DNA of 64,000 nt from Caedimonas sp. (GTDB taxonomy: Bacteria > Pseudomonadota > Alphaproteobacteria > Caedimonadales > Caedimonadaceae), in assembly GCA_016794245.1 (NCBI GenBank), contig JAEUKR010000056.1, positions 32,669-96,668 of the forward strand, given 5' to 3'. Positions 45,920 through 55,091 of the stretch are shown here, one piece after another; position 1 is the stretch's first letter; each line of letters starts with the position of its first letter. The notes under the pieces are model-generated. The model did no database searches. It was not told the DNA's origin and was given only the letters and a program-made list of their open reading frames with translations. Both the position numbers and the translations under genes were made by a program.

Positions 45920-48871
45920 ATGAAAGAATTTCTTTGCCTTGCGATCGTTCTTTTATTCAAAGCGCTCTATTCCGCGCCTGCCTATGGAACATTCCTGAGC
46001 GAGCATACTCAGCAAGCGGAACAGGAAATTCAAGGACTCTATCGCATGATCATGACAATAGAGAAAGATGAAAGCGAAAACCCAAATCAAAAGGAACACC
46101 AAAAAACTCAGGGGATAAAGAACGGGCAGCATAAGCTCAGGAAAATTTCCATGATTATGGCAGGTAAGTGGAAAATTCATATCTCCCAGGAAAAAGCTCA
46201 ACAACTGGCTTCAAAAAACTCAATCGGAGAAAGCGTTTACCATAACAAATATGGAAATCACCCTGTTGTGGCCCAAGGAGGTATCCACTTTAAAAGCAGT
46301 TCGGAATATTGCTCGTTGAATCCTTTGAGGGAACGCGCGACTTACTATTTTCAGAGACTTCTTGTTGGCCAAGGAATCCCCCCTTCAACATTCCTGATTC
46401 TTAAAAATACCAAGACACATCAGAATCATTCTCAGAGTCGCTTTCAGGAGGAACAAGAGAACGACGATATGATCCAGGCTTCTCTGACCATAGAGGGTCA
46501 AATGTTTGAGGATTTTCTCAATGACTGGATATCCCGGGGATCACCTCAAAACGAATGGGAAACCTTTGACAGATCCAGTACAAGCGCCTTGATTCTGACA
46601 AGTTTTTTAACGTGCTCTTCTGACGGAAAAGGGGATAATTTCATCGTAAAGGATCAAAAGGGGAAAAAAATTCTGGTCAGTATCGATAATGATCTGAATT
46701 TCTATGCTCCCCTTTCTTATAAAAAGTTCCCGGAAAGTTCCCATCTGGAACCGAGAATGCGCAATATTCTCTATTTTTTGCCTTTTATGAAAGAATGCGC
46801 CGACGTTCGTATTCAGGAGATGATTGTAAATACCAAACCAAACACATTTATTCTTGAATGGCTTGGGTCTTTTTGGGAAGAAAATCAAATCTACCACCAT
46901 CTTCTGACAACGGGCGTTATCTCCGAAAGGACATACAACAATCAAAAATTGTCCCTTAACCTGCCTTTGTCTACGGTTCTGGATATTTTGCGTAATCTCA
47001 AGACATTAAAATTCTGGCTATGGCGTAACCCTCCCCTCATGAACATCTTTTACACGCTTCATCCTCTGATTGCGCCCTATTATCAAAAGCTCTCTCAAAA
47101 TACGTGCGGTCCTCAACAAGCTTTGGAGAGACTATATGATTATCCGCCTTCTTTGGAAGAATACCTTAATCCTGAAGAGACTCTTAAAGATGGGAGAACG
47201 ATCGAACAGGGTTTAAGTGAGGAAAAAGAAAGAAGAGCGAAAATAAAGGAAGAATCGTTCCTTTCGATTGAAGAGATAGCGCATCATCTTTTTGCAGACA
47301 AATTTTATCTATTATATGAGGTTATGCCTCATTCTTATAATCCAGGCTTTCGGAAATCTTTTAAATTGCTTCTTTATGTTCTCTATGGAAACCAACTTTC
47401 CATAGACAAATTCACGGACTATATTTTTTCCCTCAGACCTGAAACTCTTGATGATATTATCCAACAAAAATGTCTGGCGTCGATCATCAACGCCCATCTC
47501 ATTTCTTCTTGTATGTCACCATCATTTGATGAAAAAAAGATAAGAAGAATGCAACATTTCCACGAGATATTCAAACAATTTTCCCAAACAAAAGATCCTG
47601 AATTATTGATGCAAATGAACCTGAATCCTCTGGTCAGGACATTCATTGAAAGAATGTTGACTTCGACCGATAAGCTTGAATTATCCTGTAACTTTTCTAA
47701 CCTCTCTATAAAAACGAGAGATCTCATCGCACTCCATAGCATGTTTTCTTTGAGCGAAACAAGTCACCGGCTAGAGTCGCTAAACTTGGGCGGGAACCAT
47801 CTTACGGATGTTTCCTTGCATTGGGTAAAAAGGATTTTAGAACATCAAACAAATTTAAAGGAAGTCAACCTTTATGATAACGATTTACACTATAATTATA
47901 CCAATTACGCTGTGGAATTGGTTGACGTTTTTTCGTCTCTAAAGTTTTTGCAAACGCTCAATTTGGCGGGAACCTACCTTCGAGGAGAGGGATTGACTCA
48001 TTTCCTTTCCATGTTAAAAGCGCATCCGTCCCTCACTTCGCTTCACCTCGCGGATAATGGATTTTCAGATGATGAAGCTTTGTCATTAAGTCTCGCGATA
48101 AAAGGCCATTCAACCCTGAAGACTCTGGATTTAAGGTGGAATCGTATTTCAGACCGGGGAGGAAGGGTACTGCATGACGCGCTTTCCAAGGAAGACCTTT
48201 CAAAAACGCCTTTTTCCTGCCTGTTCCTTGAACATAACCTTCTGGACAAACAGATTGTGGAATCTATCAATACCAGGCTTGCTAAAATCATTGTGAAAAG
48301 ATTTCAAAAAACCCGAAATTTTCAAGAACTGAAAGGCTTATCGAAAGTCGATGTTCCTCTAAGGGCTTATTCTGAGATTCAGTCTATTTTGCAGGGATAT
48401 CAAAACGGAATCGATCTTCGCTTTTTAGAAATCACACCTGTCGTTTTGTCTGCGCTAAGACAAACCATCAAGATTGCCCCTTCTTTAAAAAGCATAGAGC
48501 TATACTGTAATAAATTGGGAGATGAAAAAACAGAATCTTTGGCAAAAACATTGCGGTATTGTACAAATCTTAAAAGATTGGGACTTTATCAGAATAAAAT
48601 TACAGACATTGGACTTTCGTTTTTAAGTCATCTCTTTAAAAATTTTGTTTCTCTTCGGGACCTCAATCTTGGTTATAACAAGATTAGCGATAAAGGAATC
48701 CAAAGTCTGGCTCATGCTCTGGAACATAATACCAATCTGAAAGAAGTGAACTTGTTTAAAAACCCTGTCAGTGACTTAGGCATCGATTATTTTGAAAAAA
48801 TTCTGCAAGATCGAAAATTTAAAGTCATCAGAAGAGAATATAAAAGTTTTTCTTTACAAAAATTAATTTAA
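45920..48871 (+). CDS. Large secreted protein: kinase-like N-terminal region plus RI-type leucine-rich repeats
   Basis: 983 residues with signal peptide MKEFLCLAIVLLFKALYSA. Residues about 119-260 resemble the PI3/4-kinase/HipA-like fold: GGIHFKSSSEY (candidate ATP Lys), PLRERATYYFQRLL (candidate helix-C Glu), then DGKGDNFIV (about 235-243) and VSIDNDLNF (about 252-260) in the places of the catalytic Asp/Asn and metal Asp. This is inferred. LRRs are plain at 617-765 (LNLGGNHLTD, VNLYDNDLH, LHLADNGFSD, LDLRWNRISD) and 857-965 (LGLYQNKITD, LNLGYNKISD, VNLFKNPVSD), of the ribonuclease-inhibitor/NLR subtype with about 28 residues per repeat. A eukaryote-like exported protein; an effector role is likely but unproven. 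Confidence 0.8.
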   Translation: MKEFLCLAIVLLFKALYSAPAYGTFLSEHTQQAEQEIQGLYRMIMTIEKDESENPNQKEHQKTQGIKNGQHKLRKISMIMAGKWKIHISQEKAQQLASKNSIGESVYHNKYGNHPVVAQGGIHFKSSSEYCSLNPLRERATYYFQRLLVGQGIPPSTFLILKNTKTHQNHSQSRFQEEQENDDMIQASLTIEGQMFEDFLNDWISRGSPQNEWETFDRSSTSALILTSFLTCSSDGKGDNFIVKDQKGKKILVSIDNDLNFYAPLSYKKFPESSHLEPRMRNILYFLPFMKECADVRIQEMIVNTKPNTFILEWLGSFWEENQIYHHLLTTGVISERTYNNQKLSLNLPLSTVLDILRNLKTLKFWLWRNPPLMNIFYTLHPLIAPYYQKLSQNTCGPQQALERLYDYPPSLEEYLNPEETLKDGRTIEQGLSEEKERRAKIKEESFLSIEEIAHHLFADKFYLLYEVMPHSYNPGFRKSFKLLLYVLYGNQLSIDKFTDYIFSLRPETLDDIIQQKCLASIINAHLISSCMSPSFDEKKIRRMQHFHEIFKQFSQTKDPELLMQMNLNPLVRTFIERMLTSTDKLELSCNFSNLSIKTRDLIALHSMFSLSETSHRLESLNLGGNHLTDVSLHWVKRILEHQTNLKEVNLYDNDLHYNYTNYAVELVDVFSSLKFLQTLNLAGTYLRGEGLTHFLSMLKAHPSLTSLHLADNGFSDDEALSLSLAIKGHSTLKTLDLRWNRISDRGGRVLHDALSKEDLSKTPFSCLFLEHNLLDKQIVESINTRLAKIIVKRFQKTRNFQELKGLSKVDVPLRAYSEIQSILQGYQNGIDLRFLEITPVVLSALRQTIKIAPSLKSIELYCNKLGDEKTESLAKTLRYCTNLKRLGLYQNKITDIGLSFLSHLFKNFVSLRDLNLGYNKISDKGIQSLAHALEHNTNLKEVNLFKNPVSDLGIDYFEKILQDRKFKVIRREYKSFSLQKLI

Positions 48872-48913
48872 AGCTTCTGAAGATGTGGGTATCGGAGATC
48901 GGAATTGTCCTGC

Positions 48914-50089
48914 TCACGGCCTGATACTCAAGAATTTGGCGATCGCGCGCCTGATCTTCGCTTTCAATACAGGACTGAGATATGAGCTGGCAATGATCAT
49001 CAGTTTATGTTTAGCAGATACAATTTTTCTTCTTAAAGAGATGGGGCTATTCGCTATAGTCGCGTTAAAATGAACCGACAGATCACGTGGTTCGCTATAC
49101 GAATACCCCTTTGAACACATAAATTCTTGGAGGGCATTGACGAAACGCCCTTGTTCAAAGCCCAAGCTCGCTAATTTTTCACTATAATCTTCTGAAACAA
49201 CAGGTTTGTGAACAAGAGCATGATAAAGAAGAGAATACTTAAAGTTTTCCAAATCCGGCACGTAGAACCCCTTAAACAACGTCCGCCTTTCAATGATGTG
49301 ACGTTCCCAATTTTCATCATAATATCCGTCACCCAAATGGCGGATATCAAAACGAACTGTTTCATTGTTAATATTGACTTTATAGTGTACGCGATATTTT
49401 TTTGAGTAAAGCGGTGTCGCGTTCATCAATAGGGAGACGTTCACAGGATCATCATTAACTAATATATCGATGTCGCCATGTTCCTCCTCATAATAGCTCT
49501 CTGGCATTCGGTCGAAATTTCTTAGCACGACATACTCTGTAGTCTGATTTAACAGAAGAAAAAGGTGTTGAAGCGATTCCCATTGTATGCAACCGGTAAT
49601 ATTTCTATTAATATTTTCTTCAACAAGACCAGTCCCTTTGTCTGTCTGCGCAGACGTCATACAGTCTTCATAAGTCATACCAAGTAATAGAAATAAATCA
49701 TGCCTGGTTTCATTGATATCATTTGTCGCATGAATCTTGTGCCCACCTCCCGTCCAAGCGCGATAACGGGTCTTTGAATCAAACATGTTGACATTAACAA
49801 TCCTGACGCCCTTGGACGTAGCGCGTTCACTATAAGATGGCGTATTATCCATAACTACAATAAGACTGAATCTTCCATTACCGCACTCTAATTCTTTTTC
49901 TGATCCATTAGGAAGATTTTCTCCGTAGAAGCGGGTGAGATTATTTGAATAGTTGTCTTGGTCCCACTGTATATTGTAAATATTCAGAATTTTAAAATTC
50001 TTGCCAATATCTTCTATTATTTGTTTTTTTTGGTAAAGCGCTCTTTCCCAAATGATAAAAAGATGCAATTCTGGATTTATGTTATTCAT
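48914..50089 (-). CDS. Nucleotidyltransferase-like protein of the O-antigen locus
   Basis: 391 residues, no membrane span. A central HGDIDILVNDDP motif (about residue 208) matches the GDIDxLV metal-binding core of nucleotidyltransferase-fold proteins, preceded by YVVLRNFDRMPESYYEEE and followed by VRFDIRHLGDGYYDENWERH, which supplies a third acidic position. This family occurs in polysaccharide clusters, where its substrate is unknown. The N-terminal 150 residues are unassigned. The ATG overlaps the Wzx stop by eight bases. It is the last gene of the locus on this strand. Confidence 0.65.
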   Translation of the reverse strand: MNNINPELHLFIIWERALYQKKQIIEDIGKNFKILNIYNIQWDQDNYSNNLTRFYGENLPNGSEKELECGNGRFSLIVVMDNTPSYSERATSKGVRIVNVNMFDSKTRYRAWTGGGHKIHATNDINETRHDLFLLLGMTYEDCMTSAQTDKGTGLVEENINRNITGCIQWESLQHLFLLLNQTTEYVVLRNFDRMPESYYEEEHGDIDILVNDDPVNVSLLMNATPLYSKKYRVHYKVNINNETVRFDIRHLGDGYYDENWERHIIERRTLFKGFYVPDLENFKYSLLYHALVHKPVVSEDYSEKLASLGFEQGRFVNALQEFMCSKGYSYSEPRDLSVHFNATIANSPISLRRKIVSAKHKLMIIASSYLSPVLKAKIRRAIAKFLSIRP

Positions 50090-51362
50090 CTAAAGACCTT
50101 TCCGTTCGCAGGCGTAGAAAAAATGCCGCATTTTTTATTTTGGCAAGATGTTTCAAATCCTTATCCAAATAATCGATCACGTAGTGTGCGACAAACAAAC
50201 TTATTAAAGTAGCGCCTGCCGCTCCCTCTATTCCATAGATGCCAATAAAAATGTAATTTAAGGGGACATTTAATCCGACAGCAATCCAGTTTCGCATCGC
50301 GATTTTTCTCTGCAAGCCTTCAACGATTAAATACCTTGTGGCGACAAATCCTACGGCCGCTAATGGGGACGCCCAAATCAAGATGGCAAGAGTGGCGCCG
50401 CCATTAGAATATCTGGCTCCAAATAAAATTGACATCAAATTATCGGCAGTCAAGCTGACCAACAAAGAAAACAGGATGCTGATCCAAAGAAAAGCCGCAA
50501 AGAACTGTTTGAGCCTACATTCATAAAAAGTCCCAGAATGATTTTTCAGGTGCACCAGAATCGGCAAAATAGACATGCTCAATACAAAGACTAAAGTGTT
50601 CCATCCATCATAAATTTTCGATGCGGCAACATACACTCCCAACTTTTCAGCATCAAGCATATTTTTGATCATAATCTGATCAGTCTTACTAAGCGCAATA
50701 GTCGCGACTCCTGATATAATCATGGGAAATGAGCTGCTGAGCAAAGGCCGGACAACAGTTTTTTCAAAACAATTAAAGAAAGAAGGCTGTTTAGCTACGC
50801 AATGCGCTACCCAAAGAAAGAGAGCGATTGTAACATAATCAAGCGCATGTGCTATCACTAAATATATTAAACTCGCATCCGACATAGCAAGTATAATTTT
50901 TGCGATAGACGATACAATTAGAGAAATACTTCTAGAAAAAGAAGAAAATCCAGCTTTTATTTGAGATTGAAAGTTGTAGTCTATGACCAGAAAGCTCTGA
51001 AACACGACTCCCAACGAAACAATCATCACATAAATCTGGATATTCCGATCATTTTCAAAGAAAAAAACAAGCAAGTTCATAATCAATGCACTTGCCAACG
51101 CCCCCATCGCCATTAAGTAAAAAGCCGTCCCCATATAGGAACTGGCATTTTCTTTATTCCTCGCCAGTTCTCTCACAAGAATTGATTCCATCCCCAAGCG
51201 CGAGAACACAGTGAGAAGCGAAACGAGAGCCAGCACATAACTTAATATTCCAAATTTTTCTGGGCCTATGCATCGAGCCAGATAGACTCCAACAAAGATC
51301 CCTGAGATGATTGTTAAGACTTGCTCGGCAAGCATCCACGCTGAGTTTATCAAGTACTTCAT
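50082..51362 (-). CDS. wzx: O-antigen/polysaccharide flippase (Wzx-like, MOP superfamily)
   Basis: 426 residues with about 12-14 membrane segments. It opens LINSAWMLAEQVLTIISGIF and VGVYLARCIGPEKFGILSYV, a characteristic polysaccharide-synthase/Wzx start, and includes ALSKTDQIMIKNMLDAEKLGVYVAASKIYD-like text in the centre (split here at the conserved DQIMI). It would flip undecaprenyl-linked O-units. Overlaps the downstream gene by eight bases and lies 79 bases after the GT4 stop. Confidence 0.9.
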   Translation of the reverse strand: MKYLINSAWMLAEQVLTIISGIFVGVYLARCIGPEKFGILSYVLALVSLLTVFSRLGMESILVRELARNKENASSYMGTAFYLMAMGALASALIMNLLVFFFENDRNIQIYVMIVSLGVVFQSFLVIDYNFQSQIKAGFSSFSRSISLIVSSIAKIILAMSDASLIYLVIAHALDYVTIALFLWVAHCVAKQPSFFNCFEKTVVRPLLSSSFPMIISGVATIALSKTDQIMIKNMLDAEKLGVYVAASKIYDGWNTLVFVLSMSILPILVHLKNHSGTFYECRLKQFFAAFLWISILFSLLVSLTADNLMSILFGARYSNGGATLAILIWASPLAAVGFVATRYLIVEGLQRKIAMRNWIAVGLNVPLNYIFIGIYGIEGAAGATLISLFVAHYVIDYLDKDLKHLAKIKNAAFFLRLRTERSLDE

Positions 51363-51441
51363 TTCTGTTTAGAGATGTTTGTTTTGAGGAACTTCAAAAT
51401 ATCCACATTCAAACGGCAGACCAGAGACATATAACTGCTAT

Positions 51442-52650
51442 TCATCCTGGGTTGGTTGTTCGTATGATTTGTTTTACTATTTTTTCTGGCGAAAATATGC
51501 GTGCAGCGAGCGCCTGCGCCCGTATTGTCATGGCTTGGTAGTCGGCCTGTTTTTCGGTGATTTCTTCCACAAACTGCCGTAGTGGTTGCACCGATTCACC
51601 GTCATAGGCACGCCCCACGCCTTCATCATTGATGAGGTGCGTAAGATCACCGGGATTTGTGCGAGCCAGAACAGGCAAGCCAGCCAGTAGATAAGTCAGG
51701 AATTTGCCGGGAATATTATGGGTTTTATGTCGCGGATCAAGAGCTAACAGTCCAATGAAACACTGAGCAAGCAACCCCGGCATTTCGCGCGAATCGACTT
51801 CGTCAAAGAACAGCGTGTTAGTGATCCCACGCGATTCAACGCTCGCCTTAAGACGCGGCAACTCCGACCCGCGTCCGACAAAAAGAAAGCCAAGATCCTG
51901 ACGGTCCTGCAAACTCTGGGCCAAATCAATAAAGATGTCCATCCCTTGGGCGATGCCCATATTCCCAATGTAAACGAGTATCTTTCGACCGGCAAGTGAT
52001 GTCTCAGCGATTTTAATAGTCGACCCCACATTTGGCGCCTGCGCCTGCCAGTTATACAGAACCTCTACGCATTTTCCTGGCATCTCGGCCCAAGGTGAGA
52101 GATAGGGAAGATTCGATGGTGACTGTACGCCGATTGTGTCAGCGACCCTATACTGAATATTTGCGACTTGCTTGAAGAAAGTGTAAACCAGACCTTTTTG
52201 AATCAAACCCAGGTCTAATGCCCATTCGGGAAAGATATCCCGAAGAATCAGATAGGTACGACAACCACTTATGCGCTTCAAGAACCACACCAGCGGACCG
52301 AAGAAAATTGTTGGAGAGTACCACACAACCAAGTCCCAACACACCATGCCAAACGGACTCTTGCGTAATCTATAAAGCATGAGAAATGAAAGAGAAAACT
52401 CAGACAAAGTACGCCGAATATAACCGGCATCCTGGGTACGCAGAGCAGACAAACGCAGGACGGTAACACCATCCATAACTTCGGTTTCCCATGATGTCTT
52501 AATATCGGCACAGGGAATAATGACTATAGGCTCATGCCCCTGATGCAACATTTCCAAGGCTAAATCACGCATCTGTACTGCCGCCGATGTGCATAGCGGC
52601 GCATAGTCGGTTGAAATCAATGCGATACGCAACGCATGTTTTATCGTCAT
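51442..52650 (-). CDS. wbuB: Glycosyltransferase family 4 (WbuB-like)
   Basis: 402 residues, GT-B fold. It opens RIALISTDYAPLCTSAAVQM and carries ILVYIGNMGIAQGMDIFIDL (donor-domain start) and HNIPGKFLTYLLAGLPVLA in place of the E-x7-E region. Similar enzymes, such as WbuB, transfer 2,6-dideoxy-L-hexosamines and are encoded beside fnlA-fnlB-fnlC, as here. It is likely the transferase for the sugar made by the neighbouring genes. It lies 30 bases after the epimerase gene. Confidence 0.82.
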   Translation of the reverse strand: MTIKHALRIALISTDYAPLCTSAAVQMRDLALEMLHQGHEPIVIIPCADIKTSWETEVMDGVTVLRLSALRTQDAGYIRRTLSEFSLSFLMLYRLRKSPFGMVCWDLVVWYSPTIFFGPLVWFLKRISGCRTYLILRDIFPEWALDLGLIQKGLVYTFFKQVANIQYRVADTIGVQSPSNLPYLSPWAEMPGKCVEVLYNWQAQAPNVGSTIKIAETSLAGRKILVYIGNMGIAQGMDIFIDLAQSLQDRQDLGFLFVGRGSELPRLKASVESRGITNTLFFDEVDSREMPGLLAQCFIGLLALDPRHKTHNIPGKFLTYLLAGLPVLARTNPGDLTHLINDEGVGRAYDGESVQPLRQFVEEITEKQADYQAMTIRAQALAARIFSPEKIVKQIIRTTNPG

Positions 52651-52680
52651 GATTCAAATCTCCTGAGACGTCCTTACCCT

Positions 52681-53766
52681 CTAAAAAAAATTGGTGATCT
52701 GAGTACGGATGGCATTGACTACCACTGAGGACGGCGAGAAATCATTGGCGAAGTCATATCGTGCGCTCCAAGGCTGGCTCACCGCTGTTACGATAGACTC
52801 AACGATGTTATCGCTTGTCATGCCTGAAACGATAGTTGCGCCACTTTCGAGGGTTTCCATGCGTTCAGTCGCCATACGCAGGCTCACGTTAGGAACTTTG
52901 TAGTAAAGCCCTTCCTCTGCCGCAGTTCCCGAGTCCGAGAGCACACAGTAAGCTTCTTTAAGCAGGCGGTTAAAGTCATAAAAGCCCAAGGGTGCCATGA
53001 TTCTCAGACGGGCAGGAATCTCAATGCCGGTCAATTTGCTCTTTGTCCGAGGATGCATGGGGAATATGATCTCATAGGGAAAACGTTCCGTAAGTTTTGA
53101 CAGTGCTTCGAAAATAATCCCGAGATATTCCTTATTGTCCACGTTCTCGCTTCGATGTGCTGTGACAAGAATATATTTCTTCGGCTCCAGTTCAAGTCTA
53201 CTCAAGATGTCACTCGCGTCGATCTGCGGAGCAAAAGCTTGCATGGCCTCAAACGTGGTATTGCCGGTAACGATAATCTTCGAGGGATGGATGCCTTCGC
53301 GAAGCAGATTTTCCCGGTGGTAATGGTTATAGGGCAAAAGGATGTTACTGATATGGTCGATCAAAATACGGTTGCGCTGTTCAGGCATACGCCGATCCCA
53401 AGCTCGCAAGCCAGCTTCCATATGAAAAACTTTGATGCCATGATGCGCCGCAGGGAGCACCGAGAGACCACTGTAGGTGTCGCCCAGTACTAACAACGCA
53501 TCTGGACGCGTTTTTTTCATCAGTTCTTCTGACTTCAAAATCACATCGGCTACTTCCTTGCCATAACCGGAGGTATCGATGTTTAATTCATAATCTGGCT
53601 GACGAAGACGCAGATCATTGAAAAAGAACTCACGCAGCTCAGGCGTGAAATTCTGTCCTGTATGAACCATGATGTGTTCAAAATTAAGCTCGTCCAGCTT
53701 CTTGAGCGTCGCCCACATTTTGATCATTTCGGGGCGTGTTCCAAAAATCGACATTACCTTCATCAT
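52681..53766 (-). CDS. fnlC: UDP-N-acetyl-L-hexosamine 2-epimerase (WecB/FnlC/WbvD family)
   Basis: 361 residues, non-hydrolysing epimerase fold. Motifs: SIFGTRPEMIKM, VHTGQNFTPELREFFF, ALLVLGDTYSGL, VFHMEAGLRAWDRRMPEQRN, VTGNTTFEAM, VTAHRSENVD and the C-terminal GTAAEEGLY. Text is closer to the CapG/WbjD/WbvD branch (LRLRQPDYELN) than to WecB proper, and the neighbours are the 4,6-dehydratase and reductase that feed it. It should invert C2 of the L-configured intermediate. Confidence 0.85.
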   Translation of the reverse strand: MMKVMSIFGTRPEMIKMWATLKKLDELNFEHIMVHTGQNFTPELREFFFNDLRLRQPDYELNIDTSGYGKEVADVILKSEELMKKTRPDALLVLGDTYSGLSVLPAAHHGIKVFHMEAGLRAWDRRMPEQRNRILIDHISNILLPYNHYHRENLLREGIHPSKIIVTGNTTFEAMQAFAPQIDASDILSRLELEPKKYILVTAHRSENVDNKEYLGIIFEALSKLTERFPYEIIFPMHPRTKSKLTGIEIPARLRIMAPLGFYDFNRLLKEAYCVLSDSGTAAEEGLYYKVPNVSLRMATERMETLESGATIVSGMTSDNIVESIVTAVSQPWSARYDFANDFSPSSVVVNAIRTQITNFF

Positions 53767-53815
53767 TTTCTCCAGATCCTAATTCAATTGGCGCAAAGCC
53801 ACAAACCAATACTCT

Positions 53816-55081
53816 CTATGCGTTAATCGGATGAATCCTCACATCGGGAAGAGGGACAATCATATGTCCGCCGTTTTCCAGATAGCGCACATTGCGTTTT
53901 CGTATTTCATCGATAAAGCTCCATGCGAATACAAGCACATAATCAGGAGCCCCTGGCTCAGTGAGAACCGAACTGGGGACAACTCGAAAATGTGATCCAG
54001 GCGTGTAGTAGCCTGTTTTTGCCGGTGCATCGTCGATCATGTAATCGAGGTGATCGTGACCGATCCCGCAAAACTGGATCATCGTATTTGCGCGGCCGGA
54101 AGCGCCATATCCAGCAATTTTCTTACCCGACTGTTTCAGTTTTTCCAAAAGTGCAACCAGTTTCTTTCGATGCGACAGGATATCGTCGGAAAAGCGCTGA
54201 AAGGTCTCATAACGATCAAATCCGTTGGCACGTTCTTCCACTTCGAGCATCTTCACGCTTTGGGATACAAGAGCGCTATGACGGCTGCCTTTTTTGCACA
54301 CATAGAATCGCATTGAACCTGCATGGATCGGAACAGGTTTGATGTCAAAGACCATCATATCGTATCGATCAAAATGCTTCATGGCCGAAAGCAATGAGTA
54401 ATAATACAAATGCTCGTGATAAATCATATCGTATTGCATCTCTGAAATCACTTTGCCAAGATAATGCACTTCGAACACGAAGACCCCATCATCGCTCAAA
54501 GCCTTTGCAACAGCACGCGTCGTCCCCTGGATGTCTGGAATGTGCGCATACACGTTATTGGCCACGATCATGTCAAGTTTACCATATTCGGAGACAATGC
54601 GCTCAGCTACATCTTCTGTAAAGAAAGCATTGACCAAAGTCACTCTGGGATCGTCGATGCTGGCTACGATATTCTTGGCTGGATCCACACCAATCACGGT
54701 CCGGATACCTTGGTCCGCCAAGGGACGCAGCAGCACACCATCGTTACAACCGAATTCAAGGACACTCGCGACGCCTGGTTTTAAGAATCGCGTCGTCACT
54801 TCTTCGGCATACCGGCGGAAATGATCACGGAGGGTATTGATTGACGATGAAAAGTAGAAATAGTTGTGAAATAGAATGTCGGGTGGAATTTTATTGACCA
54901 CCTGAACCGAATAACAATCATGGCAGAAATAAACCTGGAGTGGAAACCTCGGCTCTTGATCGAATTGTTCGGGTTTGAGAAAGCCTCCGGCCAGGGCTAC
55001 CTCGCCAAAATCCATTACCAGGCTCATTCGCTGGCTATCGCAGAACGAACAGCTGTGTGTGCAGGTACTTTGATCAATCAT
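53816..55081 (-). CDS. Sugar C-methyltransferase (TylCIII/NovU-like, zinc-binding N-terminus)
   Basis: 421 residues. The N-terminal zinc module CSFC...CHDC (SFCDSQRMSLVMDFGEVALA) is followed by SAM-binding SVLEFGCNDGVLLRPLADQG, a central EVHYLGKVISEMQYDMIYHE with the conserved YDxxYHEH, and a C-terminal GKKIAGYGASGRANTMIQFC Rossmann-like domain. This three-part layout is that of NDP-4-keto-sugar C-methyltransferases. It lies between the dehydratase and epimerase genes. The ATG at 55081 avoids overlapping the dehydratase and has GAGG ahead. Confidence 0.85.
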   Translation of the reverse strand: MIDQSTCTHSCSFCDSQRMSLVMDFGEVALAGGFLKPEQFDQEPRFPLQVYFCHDCYSVQVVNKIPPDILFHNYFYFSSSINTLRDHFRRYAEEVTTRFLKPGVASVLEFGCNDGVLLRPLADQGIRTVIGVDPAKNIVASIDDPRVTLVNAFFTEDVAERIVSEYGKLDMIVANNVYAHIPDIQGTTRAVAKALSDDGVFVFEVHYLGKVISEMQYDMIYHEHLYYYSLLSAMKHFDRYDMMVFDIKPVPIHAGSMRFYVCKKGSRHSALVSQSVKMLEVEERANGFDRYETFQRFSDDILSHRKKLVALLEKLKQSGKKIAGYGASGRANTMIQFCGIGHDHLDYMIDDAPAKTGYYTPGSHFRVVPSSVLTEPGAPDYVLVFAWSFIDEIRKRNVRYLENGGHMIVPLPDVRIHPINA

Positions 55082-55091
55082 CTTTTTGGCC

